Shown one piece after another: positions 25,136-36,416 of a stretch of DNA of 64,000 bases. The notes beneath the pieces were generated by a model. That model did no database searches, was not told where the DNA came from, and was given only the letters and a program-made list of their open reading frames with translations. The first letter of the stretch is position 1. Each line of letters starts with the position of its first letter. Source of the stretch: Strongyloides papillosus (taxonomy: Eukaryota; Nematoda; Chromadorea; Rhabditida; Strongyloididae). The translations under genes were made by a program, and so were the position numbers. The DNA lies in contig SRSI01000006.1 of assembly GCA_005656395.1 (NCBI GenBank), forward strand, positions 62,001 through 126,000, in the 5' to 3' direction.

Positions 25136-26433
25136 AACCAAACTTGGCTATTCACGGCAGTGTATATGGTATTTTCGTTTTTAAAAATTTAGAGAGTTAA
25201 ATTTTACATTTTATATGTTATTAAAAAATCATATTTCAATATAAAATTTTTGATATTCTAGAAAATTAGTTTATTGGTTTTTATCTGAATGCAATATAAA
25301 TTCTAAAATGATTAAGTTTTCTCATATTTATCATTCTTTCTAAGGCAGTAATTTTTGCATGAATGATTCTGGTTTATTAAGCACTTTACTAATTTAGCAG
25401 ATTGCCATTGTAAAAATAGAGTTTTAATGAAACCTAATGATATATAGTTTTACGTGACAGAAAATGAATCTAACGGAATAAACCACAAAATTGTGGAATT
25501 TTTCTTTTGATAACACATGGTGAATAATTTACGAGCTGTTTCGAATTCAAATCAAACAAAAAAATTTCATTATAATTAAAAAACAATTGGAATCACAAAA
25601 TCAATTTATCATTTTATAATCTTTTCTTTGTTGGGTTGCCAACAAATTCTTTATTTTAATACAAAAAATAGTAGATCTTTCTACACTGTTACGCTTTTAA
25701 GTTAATTATGAATATTACTAAAACATTTCCACTGGGAAGGTACCGTATAATATATAAAAATTACCTTCCGGACATTTATATTTATGGGAACAAAGTTTAC
25801 CAGTAAATTTTTGGAATAAACTACAAATCAGAAATTTTTTTAAAAGATTTCATATTCTCTCATCACTTAGTTTTTTAAATTATTCAAATGCTTTTTTACA
25901 TTTTAAATGTTTAGGGATAAACTTGAAATACGGAGGGTCTAGACATATGTCTGGAGATGATTCGTCGTAATTTTTGGGATATTTATGCTGATGAATTTTT
26001 AATTAAAGATACAGTAACATGGGAATATGTTATTTTCTCTGTCGTTTTTATTCTTTTCTTGGAAACTTATTATTGTATTTATATAAAAAATTAAATTCGG
26101 TATTAAAGTGTAAAAATATTTCTAAGGTGTGATACTTTACAAAACGTATTTAGTTTATTTTTTTATGAATAGTGTTTTAGTAGAATATATTTAATAGGAT
26201 CCTACAACGAAAATGTATTGGGCTTGAGTTTTTCTATGAAATTTTATTATTTTCCAAATCACTGTATCTACTCTTTTAGAATCTTCTATATTTCGTTTAT
26301 ATTTAATTAAATTTTACTTTATAAGTTGTTCGATGAATACATTTGATTTTTTTTCTTATAAATTTCTTTCTATGCGTTTCGATTAAATTTTCCTCAGTTT
26401 TATTGCAGGTAGATATAAAAAAAGTTATTTACT
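25136..26433. other. Spacer between SDHAF1-like and eIF3m genes
   Basis: AT-rich spacer. It contains a candidate small membrane-protein frame at 25957-26094, listed separately, preceded by a perfect 12-base palindrome AGACATATGTCT at 25941-25952. A splice acceptor TATTGCAG ends at 26408, 25 bases before the eIF3m start. No other gene is visible. Confidence 0.4.
25957..26094 (+). CDS. Candidate 45-residue single-pass membrane protein
   Basis: This short frame encodes 45 residues. The first half is polar and mixed (begins MIRRNFWDIYADEF), the second half is a hydrophobic helix (about WEYVIFSVVFILFLETYYCIY) ending in a basic tail. The amino acid balance is not the Asn/Lys/Ile mix expected from random A/T-rich sequence, and four Trp/Arg-rich codons occur early. 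A short overlapping frame in another phase starts at 25947 and could act as an upstream ORF. It might also be a last exon of an unseen longer gene. I do not recognise a family; membrane location is inferred from hydrophobicity. Confidence 0.4.
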   Translation: MIRRNFWDIYADEFLIKDTVTWEYVIFSVVFILFLETYYCIYIKN

Positions 26434-27664
26434 ATGGATGATAAACACACTCTCATTTATGCAACAATTGATGATGATCAACAGTTAAAAAATATTAAGA
26501 ATTACTTTTTTGCTCAAAATATTACTTTATTGTTAGATGAGTCCGCCGACAAAATTGATCGTTTCATTGAAATTATTAATAAAATTCCTGAAATTGCCTC
26601 AAAACTTGAAGTTGATGAGATTGAAAAATTCCTCAACTCTATTATTACTTTAATGGATTCTTTAGATTCTGATGAAACAAGTTTTTTCGGTCCACTTATT
26701 GCCTCTCTTCAAGATGAAGCTTTCGATGGTGTTAGTGTGAAATCAAAAGCTGCAATTTCAGCTAGAATTTTAAGTCATATTCTACTTACTTCAACAAATA
26801 TGCCTGAAGTACAGAAGGAAGCTTTTTTTGGAACATTAAATATGCATTCTAGATCACAAACTATGGATAAACTTATTGTTGATAAAAAAATGTTAAAAAA
26901 TTTCTTTACTGCTTGGAGTACCTCATTATCGGACAAAAGGGAGATGTTACGAACTTTTTACAAAGCTTTAATAACAAATGGACGTGTTTCTGAGGGAACT
27001 TTGATTTGTCTTGAACTTTTAGGAACATATAGTGAGAAAGAAATAGATGAAACTATCGAAGATGCTAAGGAATGTGCCCGTGCTAATATAAAAGATAATA
27101 GTGTCTACTTTTTTGATTGTTTATTGAAATCTTCTGCCTTTGAGAATTTTAAAAAAGTTGCCCCATTATGGTATGAACTTATAACAATTTTTACAAAGGG
27201 AAATTATTTGGATTACCAAAAATTCGCTAAAGCAAACGCTTCGTTTGTGAAAGAACTTGAAATTCCAGAAGAAATTCTTGAGAATCGAATGAGGAATTTG
27301 ACACTCGTATCATTGGCAGAAAAGAAATCATATACCCCGTTGAAAGAGGTTTTAGACGCACTTGGATTTAAAAGTCAAGAGGAATTTGAAATTTTCCAAG
27401 TTAAAGGATGGAAATACAATAACGTTACGGTTTGTTTTTTAAATAATTTTTATATATATATTTTAATATAATATATTTTAGTCTCGTATAAATGAAATAA
27501 CGTCCGAGGTTTACATCGAAAAAAATAACCACAGGCAATTTTCACAAGGCCAATATATAACATTGTCTAAATATATTGATTCAGCGATTCAATTCTGCAA
27601 AAATACTATTGAAAATTTAGAAGGAATCTCTGAAGAAAGTAAAGAAATCTTAATTGATAATTAA
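26434..27664 (+). CDS. eif-3.M: Translation initiation factor eIF3 subunit m
   Basis: Exons 26434-27429 and 27482-27664 join in phase across a 52-base intron, giving 392 residues, close to the 390 of the C. elegans protein (also called CIF-1) and 374 in human. The N-terminal half is helical repeat. Segments such as SLSDKREMLRTFYKAL, CLELLGTYSE and DNSVYFFDCLL align with LTTEKKHTLLRLLYEAL, MVELLGSYTE and DPNAFLFDHLL of human eIF3m. The C-terminal third is the PCI domain. eIF3m is a cytoplasmic subunit of the eIF3 complex that assists ribosome recruitment; in C. elegans it is reported to associate with the COP9 signalosome too. The intron falls within the PCI winged-helix region. No defects. 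Confidence 0.92.
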
Positions 27665-27785
27665 ATTTTTAATTGTTATACAAGAGGACAGGCTATTTAA
27701 TAATGTAGTTTTGTTTTCAAGTAATTTTATTTACTATTTTATATAAACATCTATAAAGTGGTTTTATATCTCTTTATTTTTTAAA

Positions 27786-29567
27786 TTAAAAACCTGTTGG
27801 ATAGTTGTGTATGGCAATTCTGGGATCCGTTGCTCCATAGATAAATCCATCATCTCTTTTTTCTAATCCTATGACGTTATTTTTAAATTTTTGTACTTTC
27901 ATCAATGATTGATGATTTTTCATTTGTAAAATTGTTGTTATTGAATCGGGAACACCATCTTCATATTTAGTCAATGATGGTATAAATTGATTGTGGAATC
28001 TGGGAGCATCTATAGCTTCTTTTATTGTCTGATTAAAAATTAAATTTCTCATTGTTGCTTGAGCAACAGAGGAAATAATGAATGACCCACCACTTGCTCC
28101 AATGACTAAACGTACTTCACCAGAATAATTGTTATATACAATCATTGGGGACATTGAACTCATTGGTCTTTTTTTAGGTGAAATAAAATTTGATGGAGAT
28201 GGAGGGTATCCAAAAGAATTTGAAAAACCTGGTGAACTAAAATCATCCATTTGATCATTCCATATTATTCCTAATTCTTTTGATAAACATAGAGAACCAA
28301 ATTCTCTATTGATAGTTGAAGTTAAAGAAACTGCATTACCTTCATTATCAATAACTGATAAATGACTAGTCCCGTTATCCATATTATCAAAGTATAAGTC
28401 ATCTGTATAATACTTTAAATTTTGCGCTTTTTCAGGCAAATTTTTTACGACATTTTGTATAAATTTATCAGATTTCATATAATTCATAACAAATTCTGCT
28501 GTTTCGACAAATTTTATATCACCCAATTTTGTTCTTTGTGAATAAGCAAATTTTTGTGCTTCAATAATTCGATGATATAACTTGGGATTATTTAGATCAA
28601 TTATTTTTTTGTTCTTGTACTTTTCATTTATAATAGAAACAATTGATTGAGTAACGACAAATCCTGATGGAGGTTTACATCCACACATTGTTAAATTTTT
28701 ACCTAAAGAATTTACAATAATAGGATCTTCATCAACAATTGAAGAATATTCATACAAATCTTGAATAGTTATGTATCCATCATTCTGTGTTATATCTCTA
28801 CTTATTACTCTTCCAATATATCCTCTGTAAAACAAATAAATAGGATCATTTGAATAAGCTAAATCATGTAAAGTTTTACCAAGTGATTGACGTTTCATTA
28901 TATCACCATCCATATAATATTTCTTCGTAACAGGATTTGTTAGATATTGTTTTAATTCTGGAAAATTCTCCAATTCATTTTCCCTTACTTTAATAAATCT
29001 TTCTACACTTTTAGAAATTGGAAATCCATTGTTTGCTAGATTAATTGAAGGTTCTAACAATCTACTCCAAGGTATTTTTTTACTTCCATATTTTTTATAT
29101 GCAGTCCATAGTCCATGAATTTCACCGGGAACTCCAATGGATTTCCATCCAATTAAAGAATTTTCAGTTTCATTCATATACATACTTTTTGATGATTTTA
29201 ATGGTGCTACTTCTCTAGCATTAATAGTGATACATTTTTTAGATTTCTTATCATAAAATACCATAATAAAACCACCACCTATTCCTGATGAATGAAAATT
29301 AGTTACACCTATACAAACTTGTACTGCTATGGCAGCATCAATGCTATTTCCACCTTCCACCATTATATTCCTTCCTATTTCACTACATAAACCATTTTCC
29401 GAAACAACGGCTGCATTATTAAATTTATCGTATAAAGTATATGATGGTTTTGGCCACTCAGGTTTATTCTCGGAAATTGAAAAAAATAAATATACTACGA
29501 TGATGAGAAGAAAAATGAATGATGAAAGATAAAATCCAACACGTTTGTAAGATGGTATTTCAATCAT
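27786..29567 (-). CDS. Gamma-glutamyltransferase, membrane-anchored
   Basis: An intronless frame of 593 residues. Residues 12-30 form an N-terminal signal anchor, as in eukaryotic type II GGT enzymes. The family blocks are present: EGGNSIDAAIA (71-81), SSGIGGGF (93-100), INAREVAP (115-122), and the autocleavage site NGTSHLSV with the nucleophile Thr400. C-terminally, SSMSPMIV and the glycine-rich GASGGS oxyanion loop follow. The enzyme hydrolyses or transfers the gamma-glutamyl group of glutathione and its conjugates at the cell surface; autoproteolysis at Thr400 makes the two subunits. Its 3' end is 122 bases from the 3' end of eIF3m (convergent). Lack of introns in a gene of 1.8 kb is worth noting but not unusual in this kind of genome. 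Confidence 0.93.
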   Translation of the reverse strand: MIEIPSYKRVGFYLSSFIFLLIIVVYLFFSISENKPEWPKPSYTLYDKFNNAAVVSENGLCSEIGRNIMVEGGNSIDAAIAVQVCIGVTNFHSSGIGGGFIMVFYDKKSKKCITINAREVAPLKSSKSMYMNETENSLIGWKSIGVPGEIHGLWTAYKKYGSKKIPWSRLLEPSINLANNGFPISKSVERFIKVRENELENFPELKQYLTNPVTKKYYMDGDIMKRQSLGKTLHDLAYSNDPIYLFYRGYIGRVISRDITQNDGYITIQDLYEYSSIVDEDPIIVNSLGKNLTMCGCKPPSGFVVTQSIVSIINEKYKNKKIIDLNNPKLYHRIIEAQKFAYSQRTKLGDIKFVETAEFVMNYMKSDKFIQNVVKNLPEKAQNLKYYTDDLYFDNMDNGTSHLSVIDNEGNAVSLTSTINREFGSLCLSKELGIIWNDQMDDFSSPGFSNSFGYPPSPSNFISPKKRPMSSMSPMIVYNNYSGEVRLVIGASGGSFIISSVAQATMRNLIFNQTIKEAIDAPRFHNQFIPSLTKYEDGVPDSITTILQMKNHQSLMKVQKFKNNVIGLEKRDDGFIYGATDPRIAIHNYPTGF

Positions 29568-29665
29568 TAAAAATGATTTGGTATATGTTAAATGATGAAA
29601 CCTATGATATGAAATAATTTAAAATACTTATGAAAAAAGAGATTAATTTTCCATACTATTATAGA

Positions 29666-31311
29666 TAGCAACCTGCACAATCCTATTTTTTTAAAAAACG
29701 TTGTTCCAACATTAAAAAGTAGACGAAAAATGCACCCCTATTTTAACTGTAAATAACTATGAATAACATTTTAACAAACAATAATTATAAATAATTAATG
29801 TGATATTCGTAATTAGCGTAAAAACCTCAATCTAGAAATATAAAAATTGTTGTAAAATACTGAAAAAAATTTTTTGGCACTTAACTATTTGACTCATATT
29901 TTTCTTAAAAAGGCAAATATTTAAAATCGCTTCCATGCGTTTTTAGAACAAAGTCATGGCCATCTATTGAGACATTAACCATCTTCATAGGTTGCCTGGG
30001 AGCCTCAAGCTATTTTAAAATGTGTCGACAATTTAGGGTCATTTTACGAAAAAAAATGTTGCAAAAAAAATATTCAAATATAAATATCTCCCTAATAAAG
30101 ACAGATATTAAAAATCGCCTCATTGCGATTTTAGTAGAAGGTCTTGGCTATCAAATGAAACATTAACTGTCTTTATAGGTAGCTTGGGGACCTCAAACTA
30201 TTTTAAAATGTGTCGACAATTTAGGGTCATTTTACGAAAAAAAAATGTTGCAAAAAAATATTCAAATATAAATATCTCCCTAATAAAGACAGATATCAAA
30301 AATCGCCTCCATGCGATTTTAGTAGAAGGTCTTGGCTATCAAATGAGACATTAACTGTCTTCATAGGTAGCTTGGGGACCTCAAGCTATTTTAAAATGTG
30401 TCGACAATTTAGGGTCATTTTACGAAAAAAAAATGTTGCAAAAAAAATATTCAAATATAAATATCTCCCTAATAAAGACAGATATCAAAAATCCGCCAAA
30501 TCAGATTTAAGATCGAAGTGTTGGCTACAAAATAAGCTATTGACCATATCTTATGTAGCCTGGGGGCTTCAATAAATATTATTTTTTGTCGACAATCTCG
30601 TATGCCAAAAATTTTCAGAAAATTATCTAAAACTCAATAACTTGATTTTAAAGAAAGATAATAAAAATTCGTCTGATGAGATTGAAGTTTAAAGTCTTAA
30701 CTACAAAATGAGATACTGGTCATATACTCAGGTAGCTGGGGGGCTCCAATAAATATTATTTTTTGTCGACAATTTAGTAAGACAAAAATTTATGAAAAAT
30801 TGTTTAAAAGTTAATAACTTGATTTTAAAACAAGATATTAAAAATCCGTCAAATGAGATTGAATAATAAAGTCTTGGTTACAAAATGAGCCATTGACCAT
30901 ATTTTCAGGTAGCCGGGGGGCTCCAATAAATATTATTTTTTGTTGACAATAAAATTGTTTATTAAAAAGTTGTTTTTAAACGTTATTTTGTACTTTTTTT
31001 TTAATAATCACCTTTCAAAGTCTCTTAGTAATTAATACTTCCATTTTTATTAATAAATAATTGTCAATTTTCTCAAATATGCCATAAGTAAACAAATAAA
31101 GTAATACTCTAGAGATAGTTGGAATGACGCCTCTGTAACTTTTTTCCCCACGCGAAAGTTTTGTTTACTCCTTTTTTTGGGTGTTTACACTTAACACATT
31201 TGAAATATTATTTCAAAAATGGAATCAGCGCATAAAACTCTATCTACATATCAATTTTTAAAAAGTTAGAGGCAGTTTGAAATTTTGGTGAAAAAATTGT
31301 GCAGGTTGCTA
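29666..31311. mobile_element. Non-autonomous hAT-like element, copy 1
   Basis: The 1646-base element is bounded by inverted ends TAGCAACCTGCACAA (29666-29680) and its perfect reverse complement (31297-31311). It is flanked by an exact 8-bp duplication ATTATAGA at 29658-29665 and 31312-31319. An 8-bp duplication is the hallmark of hAT elements. No transposase frame exists inside, so it is non-autonomous. About 1 kb of the interior is a tandem repeat array (listed separately). Outer segments are recognisably similar to those of the second copy at 37857-48266. Confidence 0.88.
29925..30965. repeat. Satellite-like tandem array, six diverged monomers
   Basis: The word GTCGACA (GTTGACA in the last unit) recurs at 30024, 30212, 30400, 30588, 30765 and 30942, that is at spacings of 188, 188, 188, 177 and 177 bases. 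The first three units share long identical blocks around AAATATCTCCCTAATAAAG and GTCGACAATTTAGGGTC; the last three form a second, more diverged subtype with CTCCAATAAATATTATTTTT. A false 67-codon frame spans part of the array. The array lies wholly inside the hAT-like element. Confidence 0.9.
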
Positions 31312-31319
31312 ATTATAGA

Positions 31320-33699
31320 GTTTATAATTATGCTATATTAAATATTCAAATATGTATAATATGATAATCACTAAACTAAAGTTTTATTTTTTTTACGTAT
31401 TAAGAGAGGAATTCAAAGCTATGTACTACAAATAAAAAAGAAGTAACTTATCAATAATTGTAAATGGATTTTGTGTAAAGATAATTTTTCTTCCTTTTCT
31501 TTAAAAGGGAATCATTCATTTGTTTTGTTATCTAAAAATTATACTTTTTCTAACTATATTTGATCGTTTCTTTTTGTAGATTTACAATACTAGCTATTTT
31601 CGTTTCACAGAAAAGCGGATTCATTGATTCAGATTTTAAACATTATAGTATACCATTAGGAAGTAAAAATAGAATATAAATAGTGGATATGATAAGCTCA
31701 TGATTTATCATAAACTACGAAGTGATATCCACTTTAATATAAAATTTGAAGAGTATAGTATAATGAAAACATTTCATGAGCAGATATATCTTTGTATTTA
31801 TAAATAAAAGTTATTGTCAAATAAGATCAATGTTGGAATATCAAAAAGATATTAAGGAAAATAGAAGAAAACTGCAAAATTTTTTTCAAGTACTTCAGGT
31901 TTAGTTAACATATCGTCATGTAAAATATTTTTCTTTTTTATATTGGGTCAATATCGTTAAATTCATATATTATTTTTCAAAAAAATATTCCTATTTAATT
32001 TCTACAAACTTTTTTGTTACTTGTAAGAGCTCCAAAAACAAAATCAATCAATAGATTTTTTATAGTACAATGGATTTCTAGGCAATGTGCCAAATGTGGA
32101 ATTATTATTTTGATAATGATATGGCTAAAAAATTTTCAAAGGAATTTTTATAACAAGTATTTTTCAATAAATTTTAATGACGCTTGATACTAATAAGACA
32201 TTTACTTGCAATTCATAACTATTTAGTGAAAACTACTTATCAATTTTTGATATCCATTATATTAAGAAGATTGGACATTTCAAACATTCTACGTCGTTAT
32301 TTTCAATATAAAAATTCTTTCTAACTTTAAATATTTTCAAACTTCTGTTTAAACTTTGAAAAAATAAAGAAAAAATAAGATAAAGTTTATATATCTTCTC
32401 AAGATTATTCGCATGATAATCATATAAGATAAATCTTCAAGATGAGGATTACTTTTTACAGATGTTATATTCCGATATTTAATACTGCTTCATCATCATT
32501 CTAAAATTAGAATCTTAATATCTAGCACTTATTTCTAGACACAAATAAAAATTTCTCTGATAAGAGATAAAAATCCAGCTAAATTTCATCACGATTGTCG
32601 AATGAAACAGAAATACTAAAGAATATTTCATTTAAGTTATCAAGAAAAGTCAATACATTAAACGTTACAGATTTTAAATACATCCTTAATTAAACGACAA
32701 CATGCTATTAAACCAAATTGCTTTGGTACCTTCTTTAGTGAACTATCACTTGTGTTTCTTATTGACATAGTTAACATTAAATCAACCTTTTAACTTAGAT
32801 TTGAGAAGAAAATGTCTAGAAAAATAATATTACCTAGAGAATTACAATAAACTATATAATGGATTTATAAAACTTTAATTTGAACAATCCTAACACTTTC
32901 TATTTTTATCACAGAATCAAGCAATTAATTTGTCAGAAAATTGATATTAGTTGTTATTTAAGTATCAATAAAGCTTCACTGTATATTTAACAGGAAAGAC
33001 ATAACTAAATAGTAATTATTATATATAAATTCAGTAATAATATTAAGATTTATTCTTGTTAAAATTATTTATTTATTAATTATAAAATAAACAAAACAAA
33101 ATTAAATAACAAATTATGCACGAAAATGGTCAGTTAAAGAATAAATCACTACAAATAAAAAATTAGCATAAATAGAAATTTTATTTGTTGTAATTCTCAC
33201 TATTAAAATAACATAAGACTTCAATAAATTACCATATATTTAAACAAAATCCTATTGAATCTAGAAATAATTTTCCAATTATTTTATAAAAGAGTTTTGT
33301 TTAAAGATTTGTAAAACCATGACATTTTCACATATCGAAAACTAATACACACAAAGAAAAAAAATTGTAGCAAGACCTAAATATATTATGGTGGTATAAA
33401 AATCCATTTCCTAAAACAATTTTTGAAAAAATATAGTAGCTAATTAAAGTATATCAAGAGAACATGACCGACACATTAAAACAATAATAAAAATCTTTAA
33501 AGTTTTATCCATGATCATTCATCAATTATCACTAAAATATGACTTAGTTGAAGATAAAAAAACTTTTCAAATTCTATACAGAAAATTGTAAAAGGATATT
33601 TTAATATTATTACTCAAAAATTTGAATTTTTTTTGAATTGTACAATTAAAAAGATGATATAAAATTAAGAACAAATTTTGTTTTCAAAATATTGATAAA
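31320..33699. other. Spacer without visible genes
   Basis: About 2.4 kb of AT-rich DNA with no credible coding frame, hairpin or repeat array. It separates hAT-like copy 1 from the three-gene plus-strand cluster that starts at 33700. Confidence 0.4.
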
Positions 33700-34528
33700 A
33701 TGACTAAAAGAGAAAATAAAATAAAAGTCGGTCAACGCTTTCTAACCTTTCAAGTAAGTTTCTTATATTTAAGTGAAAAAAAAATTTTAGGAATGGAGAT
33801 ATGTTATTGTTATGATTCATTCAGTATTAGTTATTTTAAAAACAATATTTCTGGCATGTATTGATAATACTTTCTTAAGCTACAATATAAGTTTGATTAT
33901 TCTTTCATCACTTAGTGTAGTTATTTTAGTACTGAATTACCCAGTAGTAAATGTTTTGTATTCATATGGAGTTGTATTTTTTATTATGTATGACTATAAA
34001 GATATTTGGAGAAAATGGAAGGTAATTTCATTGAACCAGGATGAACATTGTAGTACCGATCTAAGTAAATGTGCTAAAGATCTGATAGAATACACATTTT
34101 CGGTTGCTAATGTTTTAACGATGTTTTACTATGTTATACCGATTTTTCTATCTATTGTAACATATTCAAATACATTAAATAAAATTTCACTCCCAAAAAG
34201 TCAAACGAGAAAAAAAGTCCACTTTATAAGACAAATCGGAGAATCTTATCCAGTTGATGAAATGTTAAATATTATAATTGATGAAAGTAATTTTGAACGC
34301 GAGAAAAATGCATTTAACATAATAACATCAAAAAATTTTCAAAACATTATCGTTGGTCAACATCTACCCAGTGCAAAAGAATCAATGTCAATATTGAATT
34401 ATGAAAATACAAAAGGTACACGAATATGTTATATTAACAACTATACAGTGGGCGGTAATTCTGATAAGGCAAAGCAAATATTTTTATACACATCATCTGG
34501 AATACGCTGGTTACCCGAAACACCTTAA
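33700..34528 (+). CDS. Unrecognised multi-pass membrane protein
   Basis: Exons 33700-33753 and 33791-34528 join in phase across a 37-base intron (CAA/GTAAGT ... TTTTAG/GAATGG), giving 263 residues. The first half holds about three to four hydrophobic segments (roughly residues 20-40, 48-75 and 115-140). The second half is hydrophilic with two short conserved-looking motifs (GESYPVDEM and GTRICYINNYTVGG). I do not recognise a family. The strong intron signals and ordinary codon use argue that it is a real gene. It is 328 bases upstream of the SPOUT1-like gene on the same strand. Confidence 0.7.
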
Positions 34529-34856
34529 AGATTTTTTAATTATAATCTAAAGCATTAATTTCTTTCATTTTGTGGTCATTCGTCAATTTTAATTTTAAAT
34601 AAAATGCTTACATAACATTGATAGAAACAAAAAAACAAGCGTACTTAACCACAAAATAAATTTATTTTTAATGTTTACGTAAGTTATCTATTTTGAGATT
34701 GTGTTTACCAAACTATAATTTTACCAAACGTATTCACTCACCAACGAATAAATACCTTTCAAATTAACATCCATTTAAGAGATAATTTAAAGACATTTTC
34801 CCAAAGTAATATTGCAGAATTATTTATACTGTATAAATTTTAAGTAGCTGATAAAC
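34529..34856. other. Gap between membrane protein and SPOUT1-like gene
   Basis: AT-rich spacer of 328 bases with no frame. Its length and position between same-strand genes would fit either separate promoters or a loosely spaced nematode operon. Confidence 0.3.
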
Positions 34857-36065
34857 ATGGGATCTCATAATAAATTGTCATATGATGAACGCAAAAAGGG
34901 TAACAAATTAATTAAAAATAAAACCGTGGAAACTTCATGGAGGAAAAGTAAGTTTTCTCATTAAAATTAATTTATTTTTGTAGAACACCAAAAGATTTCT
35001 GCACAGAAGGAAGAAAATTTATTAAAAATGAATCATGAATTTTTACAGAAAAAAGAAGAAAAAGGGAAAAACTCAAAGTTAGTTAATGGCATTGATACTT
35101 CTAAATTCATTGGGAATCAATATCGTTCCTATAGTTTAAATATTGCTATTCCAGGTTCAATAATGAACAATGCTCAATGTCCTGAATTAATGGCTTATCT
35201 TGCTTCACAAGTAGCAAGAGCAGCTACGTTATATTGTGTTGATAAAATTATTATTTACGATGAAACTAGTCGTATGACCGATCATCAGATTAAGTCTTAC
35301 TATTCTGGTGATTGGACAGGTGAGGAATATGTTAAAGAAGACAATGTAGAATGTAACTTTCATCTAGCTAGGATATTAGAATATCTTGAATGTCCACAAT
35401 ATTTAAGAAAAGCTCTATTTCCGATGCAAAAACCTTTAAAATTTGCTGGCTTGATGAATCCTCTTGATGCTAAAAATCATCTTCGTGCGGATGATTTATC
35501 CATACCTTTTCGTGAAGCAGTTATTTTAAGAGAGTCTAAAAAAGAAGGGAATAATGAAATATGTGATATAGGTTTAGATAAGAAATTGAAACTAACTGAA
35601 AAATGTTATTTACCAAAGAATACTAGAATAACAGTAGAAATAAATAATATAGACGAATTAAATGGTAAATACTATACAGGTAATTTGACAAATCCCAGAA
35701 AAGTTCGAGAAACTGCTGGTTTATATTGGGGTTATAATGTAGAAATTGTAAAATCTCTAAGTGAAGTTTTAAAACAAAATTATGATAGTAAAATAGTGGT
35801 TAGTGAAGAAGGGAAAAGCCCTCGACAAACGCACTTTAACCTGAAAAAAAATAAATCAAATAATATTCTGATTGTTTTTGGTGGTTTTAATGGTATCAAA
35901 ACAACTTTGGAATCTGATCCAGATTTGCCTTCTACAGATCTTGAAGAATTATTTGATAGTTGTATCACCTGCCTTCCAGATAGTGGATCAAATTCCATTC
36001 GTACCGAAGAAGCTATTCTTATCGCATTGACCGAATTAAAGAACAAGTTTGACCGAGTATTATAG
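34857..36065 (+). CDS. SPOUT1: SPOUT1 (C9orf114-like) RNA methyltransferase
   Basis: Exons 34857-34947 and 34984-36065 join within a lysine codon across a 36-base intron, giving 390 residues. A basic N-terminus precedes the SPOUT fold. Family blocks seen are SLNIAIPGSIMNNAQCPELMA, ARAATLYCVDKIIIYDE, LARILEYLECPQYLRKALFP, FAGLMNPLDAKNHLR, TAGLYWGYNVEIVKSLS and the C-terminal SNSIRTEEAILIAL, each closely matching human SPOUT1/CENP-32. The trefoil-knot SPOUT enzymes use S-adenosylmethionine to methylate RNA; human SPOUT1 also associates with kinetochores and spindles. The substrate here is not known from sequence. The downstream PSD gene begins 351 bases further on. Confidence 0.9.
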
Positions 36066-36416
36066 GCGTTGCTTAATTGTGTATTTATCTCTGTTTTTTT
36101 TTAATTTAAGTTTCTTTTCACTTTCATCACTTTATGTGTTAAAGAATAATTGAACTGCTGTAAAATATTTTTGTTTAATAAAACAAGCAGTTCATATACA
36201 TCACGTTATATAATTTTGGTTGCTTATTTTTCCATATAGACACTGAAACTGTGACACATAAGTTGTATTCTATCTTTCACATTCATCTCAATTTGAAATT
36301 AGTTTAATAAATTTTTTATCATCTATGTTAGTGAAGAAGAGAAAAAATTTAAAGACGACAACGGTACGTATCCGCTAAATAGTATTTCACTTTAAAAATT
36401 TAAAGAACTTACAAAA
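36066..36416. other. Gap between SPOUT1-like and PSD genes
   Basis: AT-rich spacer of 351 bases. An AATAAA-like signal (TTTAATAAAACAAG near 36174) suits the SPOUT1 3' end. No gene is seen. Confidence 0.35.

Noticed and set aside
30372..30575. 67-codon frame in the tandem array
   Set aside because: It spans repeat units and is a by-product of the satellite sequence.
29664..31313. TA target duplication (Tc1/mariner) for the TAGCAACCTG elements
   Set aside because: TA flanks could be read that way, but exact 8-bp duplications lie outside TAGCAACCTG at both copies, which fits hAT much better.
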